Of a stretch of DNA of 64,000 bases, positions 1-9,319 are shown piece by piece. Below the pieces are notes generated by a model. The model saw nothing but the letters and a program-made list of their open reading frames with translations. It made no database searches and was not told the DNA's origin. Position numbers and translations under genes: made by a program. Location: positions 62,001 to 126,000 of the forward strand of contig NZ_LYWZ01000011.1 in the NCBI RefSeq assembly GCF_001661965.1, in the 5' to 3' direction. This DNA comes from Croceicoccus mobilis. GTDB lineage: Bacteria > Pseudomonadota > Alphaproteobacteria > Sphingomonadales > Sphingomonadaceae. How positions within the stretch are numbered: position 1 is the first letter of the stretch; each line of letters opens with the position of its first letter.

Positions 1-99
1 GATCCACGGCACGATCGTCGCGATGATGGGGGAGGGCGCACGGTTCAGGCGCCGCTGGAACATGTCCTGCCCCGGAAGGCGGTCGCCCTTCAGCGGCAT
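1..99 (-). CDS. mreD: MreD, rod shape-determining protein (N-terminal fragment, cut by window edge)
   Basis: Only the first 33 codons lie in the window, read from ATG at 99-97 down to base 1. The peptide begins MPLKGDRLPG and continues with RRLNRAPSP and a hydrophobic IIATIVPWI run, as expected for the first membrane helix of MreD. A GGGGAA ribosome binding site lies just upstream of the ATG. MreD is the multi-spanning membrane partner of MreC and MreB in the elongation complex that guides sidewall peptidoglycan synthesis. It follows mreC by 55 nt on the same strand, the usual mreBCD order. The identification rests on position plus this short N-terminus. Confidence 0.75.
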   Translation of the reverse strand, partial: MPLKGDRLPGQDMFQRRLNRAPSPIIATIVPWI

Positions 100-154
100 G
101 ACGGTTCCCCGATGGCGTGGCTGCAATGACCGTCCGCAACGCGCAGGCCGGCGC

Positions 155-1024
155 TCACTGCTCAGGCTCCATGTCGAGCTCTGTCATCGGTTGCCAGATA
201 GGTTCGACCATGACGAAATCGGTCGCCGCCGGGTCCGATATGATCCGCGCCACCGCACCGTCGCGGGTGAGGTTCTCGACTATCGCGACAGGGACATTCG
301 GCCGGTACAGGCCGCCCGAACCGGAGGTGACGAGAAGATCGCCCTTTTCCAATGGGTTGATACCCATTTCTATCAAGCGAACGATCAGCGTGCCATCCGC
401 CTGTCCTTGTGCAAAGCCCGTGACATTGCCCTTGATCCGGCGCACCGGAACCATGCTCTGCCCATCGGTGACAAGCAGGATGCGGGCGGTGCGGCGACCG
501 GTTTCGAGAACGCGCCCCACCAGCCCGGTTGCCGAGCGCACCGGCATGCCCACGAGCACGCCATCCTTACGTCCGGCACCGATCAGGGCGAAACGACGCG
601 TGCTGGCGGGGCTTGATCCGATCAGGCGCGCGCTGGCGACAGGCCGAATGTCCTTTTCACGCAGGGAGAGGAGTTGCTTCAGCCGACGGTTCTCGTCGCT
701 GATCGCCTCCATCTCGGCCAGCTTGGCGCGGGCGAGGTGCAGTTCCTCGGCCAACTCCGCATTCTGGCTGCCCGCGGCGATATAGCCGGAGATGATGTCG
801 ATCACCGAACGCCCGGAATTGCGGGTGACGGCCGAGGCTTCCCCTGCGGGACGAACCGCATCGGTCGCGGCGCTGCGCGCAAAGGCGAAGCTGCCGGGGC
901 TGACGAAGGACGCAATCAACAGCACGACACCCAGCAAAACGCCCACGATCGCGAAGACGTAGCTGGTGAAGATCGAGATGTGCGCCCTTTTGGAAAACCC
1001 CGGACGCCGCTCGGCGGGCGCCAT
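155..1024 (-). CDS. mreC: MreC, rod shape-determining protein
   Basis: A 289 aa bitopic inner membrane protein that links MreB filaments to the periplasmic cell-wall synthesis machinery. A basic N-terminus is followed by one transmembrane helix at about residues 17-45 (YVFAIVGVLLGVVLLIASFV). A coiled-coil stretch rich in Glu, Leu and Arg follows at about residues 85-125. The rest is the MreC beta-barrel domain, with typical GLVGRV and VTSGSGG motifs. It sits 48 nt after mreB and before mreD. Length and domain order are ordinary for the family. Confidence 0.95.
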   Translation of the reverse strand: MAPAERRPGFSKRAHISIFTSYVFAIVGVLLGVVLLIASFVSPGSFAFARSAATDAVRPAGEASAVTRNSGRSVIDIISGYIAAGSQNAELAEELHLARAKLAEMEAISDENRRLKQLLSLREKDIRPVASARLIGSSPASTRRFALIGAGRKDGVLVGMPVRSATGLVGRVLETGRRTARILLVTDGQSMVPVRRIKGNVTGFAQGQADGTLIVRLIEMGINPLEKGDLLVTSGSGGLYRPNVPVAIVENLTRDGAVARIISDPAATDFVMVEPIWQPMTELDMEPEQ

Positions 1025-1072
1025 GACCTGATACTCCCTTCAGCCCATCGGGCCGTTACAATCGAGCGCCCC

Positions 1073-2269
<1,197 letters not shown>

Positions 2270-2343
2270 TTATCGCCGCTTTTCCACACCGCTTCGTGGC
2301 AACTGACCTCGAAAACCGGGCCACTCGGCGCTAGCGTTTGGAA

Positions 2344-4191
2344 ATGCCTCTTATAAGACGACTTCCCGAAGGATTGGTGAACCGCATCGCCGCTGGCGAG
2401 GTGGTGGAGCGTCCGGCCGCCGCTTTGAAGGAAATCGTTGAGAATGCAATCGATGCAGGCGCGCGCGAAATTTCGGTGGTGCTGGCGGGCGGCGGCCTCG
2501 AATCGATAGAAGTCACCGACAATGGCTGCGGCATGTCGAGCGAAGAAATGGCTTTGGCTTTGGAGCGCCATGCGACCTCAAAACTTCCAGTCGAACTGGT
2601 GGGCGAAGAAGGGGCGATCGAGCAGGTCGTCACTCTCGGCTTCCGCGGCGAGGCATTGCCTTCCATCGCCAGCGTTGCGCGGCTGACCATAGAGAGCCGC
2701 CCCGCCGATAGCGCGCAGGGGTGGAAGCGCGTCACCGATCACGGCGAGACGATTGCCGAAGGGCCCGCCGCCTTGCCGCCCGGCACGCGCATCCGGGTGG
2801 AGGACGTTTTCGCGCGCGTGCCTGCGCGACGCAAGTTCCTGCGCAGTGCGCGCAGCGAGTATATGGCCTGCCACGATGTCATGCGCCGCCTTGCCATGGC
2901 GCGCCCGGAAGTGGGCTTCCGGTTCGAGAATGACGGGCGCCGGATCTTCGCGGTGCAGCCGGAAGAGAGCCTTGAAACCCGCGTATCGCGCCTTGTCGCG
3001 CGCGAACTCGCCGATAATGCCGTGTCCATCGATTGCGCGCGCGGGCCGGTCGATGCGCCGATCCGGCTGACAGGGATCGCGGGGCTGCCGACTTACAACC
3101 GTGGCGTGGCCGATCACCAGTATCTGTTCGTCAATGGCCGCCCGGTAAAGGACCGGCTGCTGACCGGCGCGGTGCGCGGCGCCTATGCCGATATGCTGGC
3201 GCGCGATCGCCACGCGGTGCTGGCGCTGTTTCTTGAGGTTCCGCCAAGCGAGGTCGATGTAAACGTGCACCCGGCCAAGACCGAAGTGCGCTTTCGCGAT
3301 GCGGCACTGGTCCGTTCGCTGATCGTCGGCGGTCTGCGCGACGCGCTATCGGCAGGCGACCGGCGTTCGGCGCAGCAGCCGTCGGCGCAGGCGATGGCCG
3401 CGTGGCAGAGCGAGCCCGTGTCGCCGCCCAGCGCCGACAGCCTGTCGCTGGCATTGCGCGAGCAGAGGTCGATGTTCGCATCGCACCCGCCCGCCATGCC
3501 GCGCCATGACAGCCCGGCGCAGACGATGTGGCGCGATATGGAAACGGCGCTGCTCGAACCCTCCGCCCGGGCAGAGGCGGCGGAAGCTACCGCGCCAGAT
3601 GCCGAGGAATTCCCAATGGGTGCGGCGCGTGGACAAATCGCGGAAACCTATATCGTGGCCGAAGCCGCCGACGGGCTTGTCATCGTCGACCAGCATGCCG
3701 CGCATGAGCGACTGACGCTGGAGCGGCTGCGCACAGCGGGCGCGGAAAGCGGCGTGTCGCGGGCGCAGGCGCTGCTGATGCCCGAAGTCGTCGAACTGGA
3801 CGAGGCGGATGCCGAGCGCATCGAGATCGCGGCGGAAAAACTGGGCGAACTGGGTCTCGCGGTGGAACGTTTCGGACCGGATGCCGTGCTGGTGCGGTCA
3901 TTGCCTGCCGCTCTTTCTGGCGCGAATTGCCAGAAGCTGCTGCAGGACATCGCAGACGATATTGCCAAGAACGGCGAGGCATTGCTGCTGGGTGAAAAGC
4001 TCGATCTCGTCCTTGCCACCATGGCGTGCCACGGATCGGTGAGGGCAGGGCGCCGCCTCTCGGTTGCCGAGATGAACGCGCTTTTGCGTGAGATGGAGCG
4101 AACCCCGCGTTCAGGCCAGTGCAACCACGGTCGCCCGACATGGGTGAAGCTGTCGATGGGCGATGTCGAAAAGCTGTTCGGTCGCCATTAG
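2344..4191 (+). CDS. mutL: DNA mismatch repair protein MutL (endonuclease-type)
   Basis: A 615 aa GHKL ATPase that couples MutS mismatch recognition to strand incision. The N-terminal ATPase motifs are KEIVENAIDAGA (catalytic Glu about residue 30), DNGCGM and GFRGEAL. A Pro/Ala/Ser-rich linker follows at about 335-420. The C-terminal domain carries DQHAAHERLTLE, which fits the DQHA(X)2E(X)4E metal-binding endonuclease signature, plus ACHGSVRAG and CNHGRPT. MutL with this signature nicks DNA itself, consistent with a MutH-independent system. The ATG at 2344 is preferred to a TTG two codons upstream because the conserved N-terminus is MPLIRRLP. Confidence 0.97.
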   Translation: MPLIRRLPEGLVNRIAAGEVVERPAAALKEIVENAIDAGAREISVVLAGGGLESIEVTDNGCGMSSEEMALALERHATSKLPVELVGEEGAIEQVVTLGFRGEALPSIASVARLTIESRPADSAQGWKRVTDHGETIAEGPAALPPGTRIRVEDVFARVPARRKFLRSARSEYMACHDVMRRLAMARPEVGFRFENDGRRIFAVQPEESLETRVSRLVARELADNAVSIDCARGPVDAPIRLTGIAGLPTYNRGVADHQYLFVNGRPVKDRLLTGAVRGAYADMLARDRHAVLALFLEVPPSEVDVNVHPAKTEVRFRDAALVRSLIVGGLRDALSAGDRRSAQQPSAQAMAAWQSEPVSPPSADSLSLALREQRSMFASHPPAMPRHDSPAQTMWRDMETALLEPSARAEAAEATAPDAEEFPMGAARGQIAETYIVAEAADGLVIVDQHAAHERLTLERLRTAGAESGVSRAQALLMPEVVELDEADAERIEIAAEKLGELGLAVERFGPDAVLVRSLPAALSGANCQKLLQDIADDIAKNGEALLLGEKLDLVLATMACHGSVRAGRRLSVAEMNALLREMERTPRSGQCNHGRPTWVKLSMGDVEKLFGRH

Positions 4192-4242
4192 GCGTCGGCA
4201 CACTCGCATGCGATTCAAAGGGATAGAGGTCAGATTTCGCAA

Positions 4243-4746
4243 ATGGTCATGAAACTCGGATCGTTGATCACCGCCACCCTGCCGCTGCTGGCGCTTGCCG
4301 CATGTGGGGAAGAAAGCACGCCGGCCGAAGATGCCGCCGATGTCGCGCAGGTGCGCGAGATTCATGACAATCCGCCTCCGGTTCCGGTCGATCCGGAACG
4401 CATCAGCTATAACGACATAGAGAAGAACAATCTGTTCGGTGCAGGCTGCGGTTTCGCACCAGCCAATTCGCTGTCGGTCATCGCTCTGGCGCAACCGGAA
4501 AACGGCTATCTCAAGCTGAAGGGCGAGATCATCCATCTATCCCCGGACAAGGGCGGGGCCGAACTGCCGATGAGCAGCTGGCAGAATTATGCCGGAGAGA
4601 AATTCGCATTCGAATTGAAGCAATTGCCCGGCGAAGGTGAGGAAAGCGGTGTGGAATCGACCAGCTGGCCGGGCGCGCTCACCATCACCAATGCCAAGGA
4701 CCAGACAGTCTATCAGGCCGAGGGTACGCTCCAGTGCGGAGCGTGA
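4243..4746 (+). CDS. Putative lipoprotein of unknown function
   Basis: A 167 aa protein that I do not recognise as a named family. The N-terminus has a basic residue, a hydrophobic stretch (ITATLPLLAL) and a lipobox LAAC, predicting lipid attachment at about Cys23 and export to the periplasm or outer membrane. The mature part is acidic with a proline-rich stretch (DNPPPVPVDPERI) and two further cysteines (the GCGF stretch and the C-terminal QCGA) that could form a disulfide. It follows mutL by 51 nt and converges with the DUF1206 gene. An alternative start is ATG 4249. Function unknown. Confidence 0.8.
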   Translation: MVMKLGSLITATLPLLALAACGEESTPAEDAADVAQVREIHDNPPPVPVDPERISYNDIEKNNLFGAGCGFAPANSLSVIALAQPENGYLKLKGEIIHLSPDKGGAELPMSSWQNYAGEKFAFELKQLPGEGEESGVESTSWPGALTITNAKDQTVYQAEGTLQCGA

Positions 4747-4764
4747 CCCCCGGATACTGATGGA

Positions 4765-5565
4765 TCAGGCGCGGAAGGCCGGAATATTGCCCGACGCGTC
4801 GAGATCGGGGATGATCCGGTAGCGCGAGAGTACCAGGCTGAAGATGCCGAACAGCAGCAGCCCGATCGCGACCAGCGTGAACCAGATGCCCGATCCGCTA
4901 AGCGAGGCAACGGCGCTACCAAGCGATTTTACGTCGGAAGAGCTGCTGAACCAGGCCGATTTCACCAGCGAAATGCCGACGATCGCATACACCACTGCTC
5001 GGGCGGAGAAGCCTGCACCGCCCAGATAGCGCGTCATATCGGGCGCCTGACCGCTGATGCGATGCATAAAGCTGCCAGTATAGGCCTTTTTCGCCTGTGA
5101 GAATGCCGCGCCGAAAAAGCCAAGACCGACGATACCCAAAAGGATCGGGCCAAGCGGCATCGAGATCACGCCGGCGGCTGCCTCCTGTGCACCACCGCCG
5201 CTGCCGCCACCGCTGGAGGTCGTGGCGAACTTGAACGCACTGTAAGCGAGCGCAAGGTGACCGATGGCGCTACCAGCATGGCCGATACGCTTGGCGATGC
5301 CGTGCTTGTCGCTACCATTGTTTTCAATATCGAAAAAGGTCGAGCAGAAGCGGAACAGCGCATAGGCGACGAGTCCGACGACCAGCACCCAGAGGATAAC
5401 CGTTCCCGCGGGAAATTCCTCGATGGCGCGGAATACGCCATCCGTCCCTTCGCTGATCCTTCCCGCGCTGGTCAGCGCGATCAGCCCCAGCACGAAATAC
5501 AGGACGGCGCGTGAGAAGTAGCCGACCCGTACGAGCCATCGGAATTTTTCGGATTTGTCGACCAT
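4765..5565 (-). CDS. DUF1206 family integral membrane protein
   Basis: A 266 aa protein made of three internal repeats of about 70 residues, each with two predicted transmembrane helices. Each repeat opens with an RVGYFSRAVLYFVLG-type or GFSARAVVYAIVG-type motif, the DUF1206 pattern. A glycine-rich linker (TSSGGGSGGGAQ) lies after the second repeat. The biochemical role of DUF1206 is unknown. It ends 18 nt from the convergent lipoprotein gene, and its start follows ychF by 87 nt on the same strand. Confidence 0.88.
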   Translation of the reverse strand: MVDKSEKFRWLVRVGYFSRAVLYFVLGLIALTSAGRISEGTDGVFRAIEEFPAGTVILWVLVVGLVAYALFRFCSTFFDIENNGSDKHGIAKRIGHAGSAIGHLALAYSAFKFATTSSGGGSGGGAQEAAAGVISMPLGPILLGIVGLGFFGAAFSQAKKAYTGSFMHRISGQAPDMTRYLGGAGFSARAVVYAIVGISLVKSAWFSSSSDVKSLGSAVASLSGSGIWFTLVAIGLLLFGIFSLVLSRYRIIPDLDASGNIPAFRA

Positions 5566-5652
5566 TTAGGTGTCCCCTTGCATTCTGGCGGTTTGCAAGG
5601 GGGAACGGCCTACACGGCGAAAAGTGCCCGATGGCGGTCGGCTAGATGGTTA

Positions 5653-6753
5653 TCAGACGTTGAACTTGAAATGCATGACATCGCCGTCCTGCACCACATA
5701 TTCCTTGCCTTCCTGGCGCAGCTTGCCCGCTTCACGCGCCGCGCTTTCACCACCCAGAGAGACATAATCGCCGTAGGCAATCGTCTCGGCGCGGATAAAG
5801 CCCTTTTCGAAATCGGTGTGGATCTCGCCTGCCGCCTGCGGTGCCTTTGCCCCGGTGGGGAAGGTCCATGCGCGGGTTTCCTTCGGCCCTGCGGTGAAGA
5901 AGGTCTTCAGCCCAAGCAGGTCGTAACCAGCGCGGATCACGCGGGCGAGGCCGGATTCGGAAAGCCCCAGCTCTTCAAGGAATTCGGCGCGGTCGGCGGG
6001 GTCCATGGCCACGATTTCGCTTTCGATCGCGGCGGAGACGACGACAGCCTGTGCGCCCTCTGCCTTCGCCTTTTCGAAAACGGTGGCGGACAGGGCGTTG
6101 CCCTCGGCTGCGTCTTCCTCAGCGACATTGCAGACGTAAAGGACAGGCTTTGCCGTCAGCAGCTGCGCCTGTGCAAAGACGCGGGCTTCCTCGTCATCCT
6201 TGGGTTCGGTCAGGCGGGCGGGCTTGCCCTCACGCAGCAATTCCAGCGCCTGGCCCAGGACGCTGGCGATGATCTTCGATTCCTTGTCGCCGGTCTTGCC
6301 GCGCTTTTCCGCTGCCGGAACCCGCTTTTCGAGGGATTCCAGATCGCTCATCAGCAGTTCGGTTTCGACAACCTCTGCATCGGCAAGCGGATCGACCTTG
6401 TTCGAGACGTGCTGGATATCGTCATCCTCGAAACACCGCAGCACGTGCACGATGGCATCGACCTCACGGATATTGCCGAGGAACTGGTTGCCGAGGCCTT
6501 CGCCCTTGGACGCGCCCTTCACCAGACCGGCGATATCGACAAAGGCCAACTGCGTCGGGATGATCTTTTGCGATCCGGCGATCTCGGCGATCTTGTCCAG
6601 TCGTTCATCGGGAACGCCGACCTGCCCGACATTGGGCTCGATCGTGCAAAACGGGTAATTCGCCGCCTGCGCCGCCTGCGTTTCGGTCAGCGCGTTGAAA
6701 AGCGTCGACTTGCCGACATTGGGGAGGCCGACGATGCCGCAACGAAAACCCAT
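5653..6753 (-). CDS. ychF: YchF/OLA1-type P-loop ATPase, ribosome-associated
   Basis: A 366 aa Obg-related nucleotide hydrolase. The P-loop GLPNVGKSTLFNAL is at residues 8-21. The G3 region VDIAGLVKGASKGEGLGN carries the YchF hydrophobic replacement of the catalytic Gln. The C-terminal TGS/ubiquitin-like domain ends in GDVMHFKFNV, the family's characteristic C-terminus. Family members prefer ATP to GTP and are linked to ribosomes and redox stress. It lies 97 nt downstream of the rplY-pth-GNAT-VOC chain, so it may be read from that operon. Confidence 0.97.
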   Translation of the reverse strand: MGFRCGIVGLPNVGKSTLFNALTETQAAQAANYPFCTIEPNVGQVGVPDERLDKIAEIAGSQKIIPTQLAFVDIAGLVKGASKGEGLGNQFLGNIREVDAIVHVLRCFEDDDIQHVSNKVDPLADAEVVETELLMSDLESLEKRVPAAEKRGKTGDKESKIIASVLGQALELLREGKPARLTEPKDDEEARVFAQAQLLTAKPVLYVCNVAEEDAAEGNALSATVFEKAKAEGAQAVVVSAAIESEIVAMDPADRAEFLEELGLSESGLARVIRAGYDLLGLKTFFTAGPKETRAWTFPTGAKAPQAAGEIHTDFEKGFIRAETIAYGDYVSLGGESAAREAGKLRQEGKEYVVQDGDVMHFKFNV

Positions 6754-6850
6754 GGGAAACTCCAGTTAAAAACTCGTGCCGCGCCGATATAGGGGCGCGG
6801 CCCGAAAGGCCAGAGCAGAGTTCGGGAAGAAGCGGGGAAGTTCGCCTGCC

Positions 6851-6940
6851 TCAGGTGCTGACGCCAAGGAGTCTGAGCAGAATCGTCACCGCCTGGATCA
6901 ATGTGATGGTGGAAAGGGCGGCAATGAAACGCAACATCAT
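6851..6940 (-). CDS. Small predicted membrane peptide, 29 aa
   Basis: A 29-codon ORF whose ATG (6940-6938) overlaps the stop of the VOC gene in an ATGA arrangement, which favours translational coupling. The peptide opens MMLRFIAALSTITLIQAV and continues TILLRLLGVST, one hydrophobic helix with two arginines. No family is recognised. The same genomic chain carries a second coupled hydrophobic mini-ORF just upstream of the VOC gene. Evidence is limited to composition and coupling; conservation in relatives was not tested. Confidence 0.45.
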   Translation of the reverse strand: MMLRFIAALSTITLIQAVTILLRLLGVST

Positions 6941-7326
6941 TCTTTCCCTGGCGCTTCTTCGATCCGCCATGGCGGAAAGCGGCGGTTCTCACCTGCCTGG
7001 AAAAGGCAGATTTCGTTTCCGGCAGGATCGCAAAGACGCGCCTCGCGCCACAGCCAACGCTGGTCTGCCGGGCCAGAGAGAAACACAAGGCCCTTGTGTT
7101 TCAGCCTCGAAACCTCGGCATCGAGATCGTCATATTCGAAATAGATGACCGTTCCGGGCGAGGGCGCGTCAGTCACGGCATAGATCGACAATGTCTCTCC
7201 CGATGGTGTCTCGAAGCGGGCATAGCGCGGCGGCGAATCGACAATCTGGAGAAGGCCGAGCCGCGTGTAAAAATCGACCGAGGCGGCATAGTCGGTGCAG
7301 CCCACCGTGACCTGGTTAAGCCTCAT
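6937..7326 (-). CDS. VOC family (glyoxalase/bleomycin-resistance fold) protein
   Basis: A 129 aa single-module vicinal oxygen chelate protein. The opening MRLNQVTVGCTDYAASVDFY and FYTRLGL are typical of the first beta-alpha-beta unit, and the closing ARLCDPAGNEICLFQ is typical of the second. The fold supports many reactions (lyase, dioxygenase, drug binding), and the substrate cannot be read from sequence. It overlaps the preceding 38-codon ORF and the following 29-codon ORF by 4 nt each (ATGA both times), so the three are probably translated as a unit. Confidence 0.85.
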   Translation of the reverse strand: MRLNQVTVGCTDYAASVDFYTRLGLLQIVDSPPRYARFETPSGETLSIYAVTDAPSPGTVIYFEYDDLDAEVSRLKHKGLVFLSGPADQRWLWREARLCDPAGNEICLFQAGENRRFPPWRIEEAPGKE

Positions 7327-7439
7327 GCCGCTTCGCCCGTACGGCTCGCGGAAGCCAGACGCAGCCAGGGATAGAGGGGCAGCCCAAGCCCCACGGTAAA
7401 TCCCTTCGCCATCACAAGGTAGAAATTACGTAGCGCCAT
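7323..7439 (-). CDS. Small predicted membrane-associated protein, 38 aa
   Basis: A 38-codon ORF starting at ATG 7439-7437, 14 nt after the GNAT stop, with a GGGAG ribosome binding site about 8 nt upstream. Its stop overlaps the VOC start as ATGA. The peptide opens MALRNFYLVMAKGFTVGLGL, continues PLYPWLRLAS and ends RTGEAA, a short amphipathic/hydrophobic segment with a polar tail. No family is recognised. The ribosome binding site plus the ATGA junction argue that it is translated; conservation is untested. Confidence 0.5.
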   Translation of the reverse strand: MALRNFYLVMAKGFTVGLGLPLYPWLRLASASRTGEAA

Positions 7440-7453
7440 TCCGATGGCTCCCG

Positions 7454-7876
7454 TTACCCTTGATCCACATCGAGCCTGTGCGCCCAGACGGCGACCTCCT
7501 GTCTTTCCCAGCCAAGGGCCGGGTAAAACCCTTCGGCCGCATTGCCGGAACGGACCATGATCTCGACCTTTGGGCAATCCAGACCGCGCAGGAATTCCTC
7601 GCAGGCGGTGATGATCCGGCGGGCATGTCCGGCGCGTTCATGGCCGGGCGCTGTCGCAAGATAGTAGATCCAGCCGCGATGACCGTCGAACCCCGTCATG
7701 GCGGTAGAGACGATCCTGCCACCAGTCTCACAGACCAGTACACCCGATCCGGCGTATCCGACGGCGCGATCGAAGTCTGCGGCCGGGTCATTCCATGGGC
7801 GGGTGAGGGCGCAGGCCTGCCACAGGGCGATGACCGCTTCGCGATCGTCCAGCGTCGCATGCCGGATCGCGGTCAT
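7454..7876 (-). CDS. GNAT family N-acetyltransferase (YpeA-like)
   Basis: A 140 aa acetyltransferase. The first motif includes VIALWQACALTRPWNDP, close to the RPWNDP signature of YpeA-type proteins. The acetyl-CoA binding segment is YLATAPGHERAGHARRI (the Q/RxxGxG/A loop), and the C-terminal motif contains VEIMVRSGNAAEGFYPALGW. The substrate is unknown. It overlaps the pth stop by 4 nt (ATGA), so it is translationally coupled to pth. Confidence 0.88.
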   Translation of the reverse strand: MTAIRHATLDDREAVIALWQACALTRPWNDPAADFDRAVGYAGSGVLVCETGGRIVSTAMTGFDGHRGWIYYLATAPGHERAGHARRIITACEEFLRGLDCPKVEIMVRSGNAAEGFYPALGWERQEVAVWAHRLDVDQG

Positions 7877-8439
7877 TGCTGGCGTAGCGCCACGTCATTC
7901 ATGAAGCGGGCATCGTCACCTTTGGCCAGCCACTCCGCCTCTGACGCTATGGCACCCAGCATGGTGATCAGCTCGTCCTGCTCCGCCTTGCCGTAATTGC
8001 CCAGCACATGGCCCGTCACCCGGTCCTTGTGCCCCGGATGGCCGATCCCGATGCGCACGCGGCGGAAATCGGGGTCAAGGTGCTGGACGATGCTTTTAAG
8101 CCCGTTCTGCCCGGCCGTGCCGCCGCCCTGCTTTACCTTCACCTTCATCGGCGCAAGGTCGAGTTCGTCATGAAAGACAGTGAGGTCATCCATGGAAAGC
8201 TTGTAGAAGCGCATGGCTTCACCAACGGAACGGCCACTTTCATTCATGAATGTCGCCGGTTTCAGGAGGAGGATCTTCTCATTCCCGATGCGGCCTTCCG
8301 ACAGCCAGCCCTGGAATTTCTTTTGCGGGGGGGCAAAGCGGTGCACCTCGGCAATGGTGTCCACCGCCATGAAGCCAACATTGTGGCGATTGAGCGCATA
8401 TTTCGCGCCCGGATTTCCGAGACCGACCCAAAGCTGCAT
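7873..8439 (-). CDS. pth: Peptidyl-tRNA hydrolase
   Basis: A 188 aa enzyme that cleaves the ester bond of peptidyl-tRNAs released from stalled ribosomes and so recycles tRNA. The sequence shows VGLGNPGAKYALNRHNVGF with the catalytic His in RHNVGF. It also has KPATFMNESG, FHDELDL with the essential Asp, and GGGTAGQNGLKSI. The ATG at 8439 (MQLWVGLGNPG) is chosen over a TTG two codons upstream. It lies in the rplY-pth order common in bacteria and is coupled to a GNAT gene. Confidence 0.97.
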   Translation of the reverse strand: MQLWVGLGNPGAKYALNRHNVGFMAVDTIAEVHRFAPPQKKFQGWLSEGRIGNEKILLLKPATFMNESGRSVGEAMRFYKLSMDDLTVFHDELDLAPMKVKVKQGGGTAGQNGLKSIVQHLDPDFRRVRIGIGHPGHKDRVTGHVLGNYGKAEQDELITMLGAIASEAEWLAKGDDARFMNDVALRQQ

Positions 8440-8473
8440 GGGCAAAGCCGTTAGCGCCTAAATCCCCAAATGA

Positions 8474-8505
8474 AAACGCCGGCCCTGCGGACAGGACCGG
8501 CGTTT
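8474..8505 (-). terminator. Hairpin between rplY and pth, terminator-like on the minus strand
   Basis: Arms of 14 nt (AAACGCCGG...) enclose a 4 nt loop. The single imperfect pair is a C-A mismatch on the plus strand but a G-U wobble on the minus strand, so the structure is better on the minus strand. There it is followed by TTCATTT, a weak T tract. It would attenuate rather than fully stop readthrough from rplY into pth. Confidence 0.55.
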
Positions 8506-8534
8506 CATGAAATCGGCGGAAAAGCCGGAGAGGA

Positions 8535-9182
8535 TCAATCCTCGCCGTTCTGTTCCGTGGCCGGGACTTCGTCGGCATCTTCGGCGTTGGCTTCCGCGCC
8601 TTCGCTCTTCTTGAGAGCGGAGGGGGCAACCAGCGTCGCGATGGTGAAGTCGCGGTCGGTAATCGCGCTTTCGCTGCCAGCGGGCAGGGTCACGTGGCTG
8701 ATGTGGATCGAATCGCCCACATCCTTGCCGGTGACGTCGATCTCGATCTGGTCGGGGATCTTGTCCGCTTCGCAGACCAGTTCAAGATCGTGGCGAACGA
8801 TGTTCAGAACGCCGCCGCGCTTGAGGCCCGGGCTCGCTTCTTCGTTCACGAAGACGACGGGCACGTTCACATCGACCTTGGCGTCCTTGGTCAGGCGCAG
8901 GAAATCGACGTGGAGCGGACGGTCGGTCACGGGGTGGAACGCGACGTCCTTGGGAAGGGTGCGCACCTTGCTCTTGCCAACTTCGACCATGACGACCGAG
9001 TTGGAGAAGTGGCCGGTGCCGAGGAGCTTCACGAGTGCGCGCTCTTCGACGTGGATGGTGGTGGGTTCTTCCTTGCCGCCATAGATCACAGCGGGGACAC
9101 GGCCTTCACGACGCAGTGCGCGGGAGGCTCCCTTGCCTGCCTTGTCGCGCGTCTCGGCCGCCAGGGTCAGCTGATCGCTCAT
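8535..9182 (-). CDS. rplY: 50S ribosomal protein L25/general stress protein Ctc
   Basis: A 215 aa long-form L25 (TL5/Ctc type). The N-terminal 5S rRNA-binding domain includes the family motif [20 protein letters not shown] and AVIYGGKE. The C-terminal beta domain is followed by a low-complexity acidic tail ([15 protein letters not shown]). It binds 5S rRNA in the central protuberance; the long form is often associated with stress tolerance. First gene of the rplY-pth group. Confidence 0.97.
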   Translation of the reverse strand: MSDQLTLAAETRDKAGKGASRALRREGRVPAVIYGGKEEPTTIHVEERALVKLLGTGHFSNSVVMVEVGKSKVRTLPKDVAFHPVTDRPLHVDFLRLTKDAKVDVNVPVVFVNEEASPGLKRGGVLNIVRHDLELVCEADKIPDQIEIDVTGKDVGDSIHISHVTLPAGSESAITDRDFTIATLVAPSALKKSEGAEANAEDADEVPATEQNGED

Positions 9183-9319
9183 TACCTTGGACCTTTATAT
9201 AGATATTGGGTTCAACAAATCCCGCGCAGCACGCCTCCAGGGATGACCATACGGTGCGGGAAGTGCGCGCGCCTACGCGCAAAGCCGGAGAAATGCAAGC
9301 GCGAGCTGCGACGCGAGCC

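Noticed and set aside
7425-7435. TACGTAG-like FixJ-box in the GNAT-VOC chain
   Set aside because: Within a gene-dense unit with no oxygen-linked context; shows that the short motif occurs by chance.
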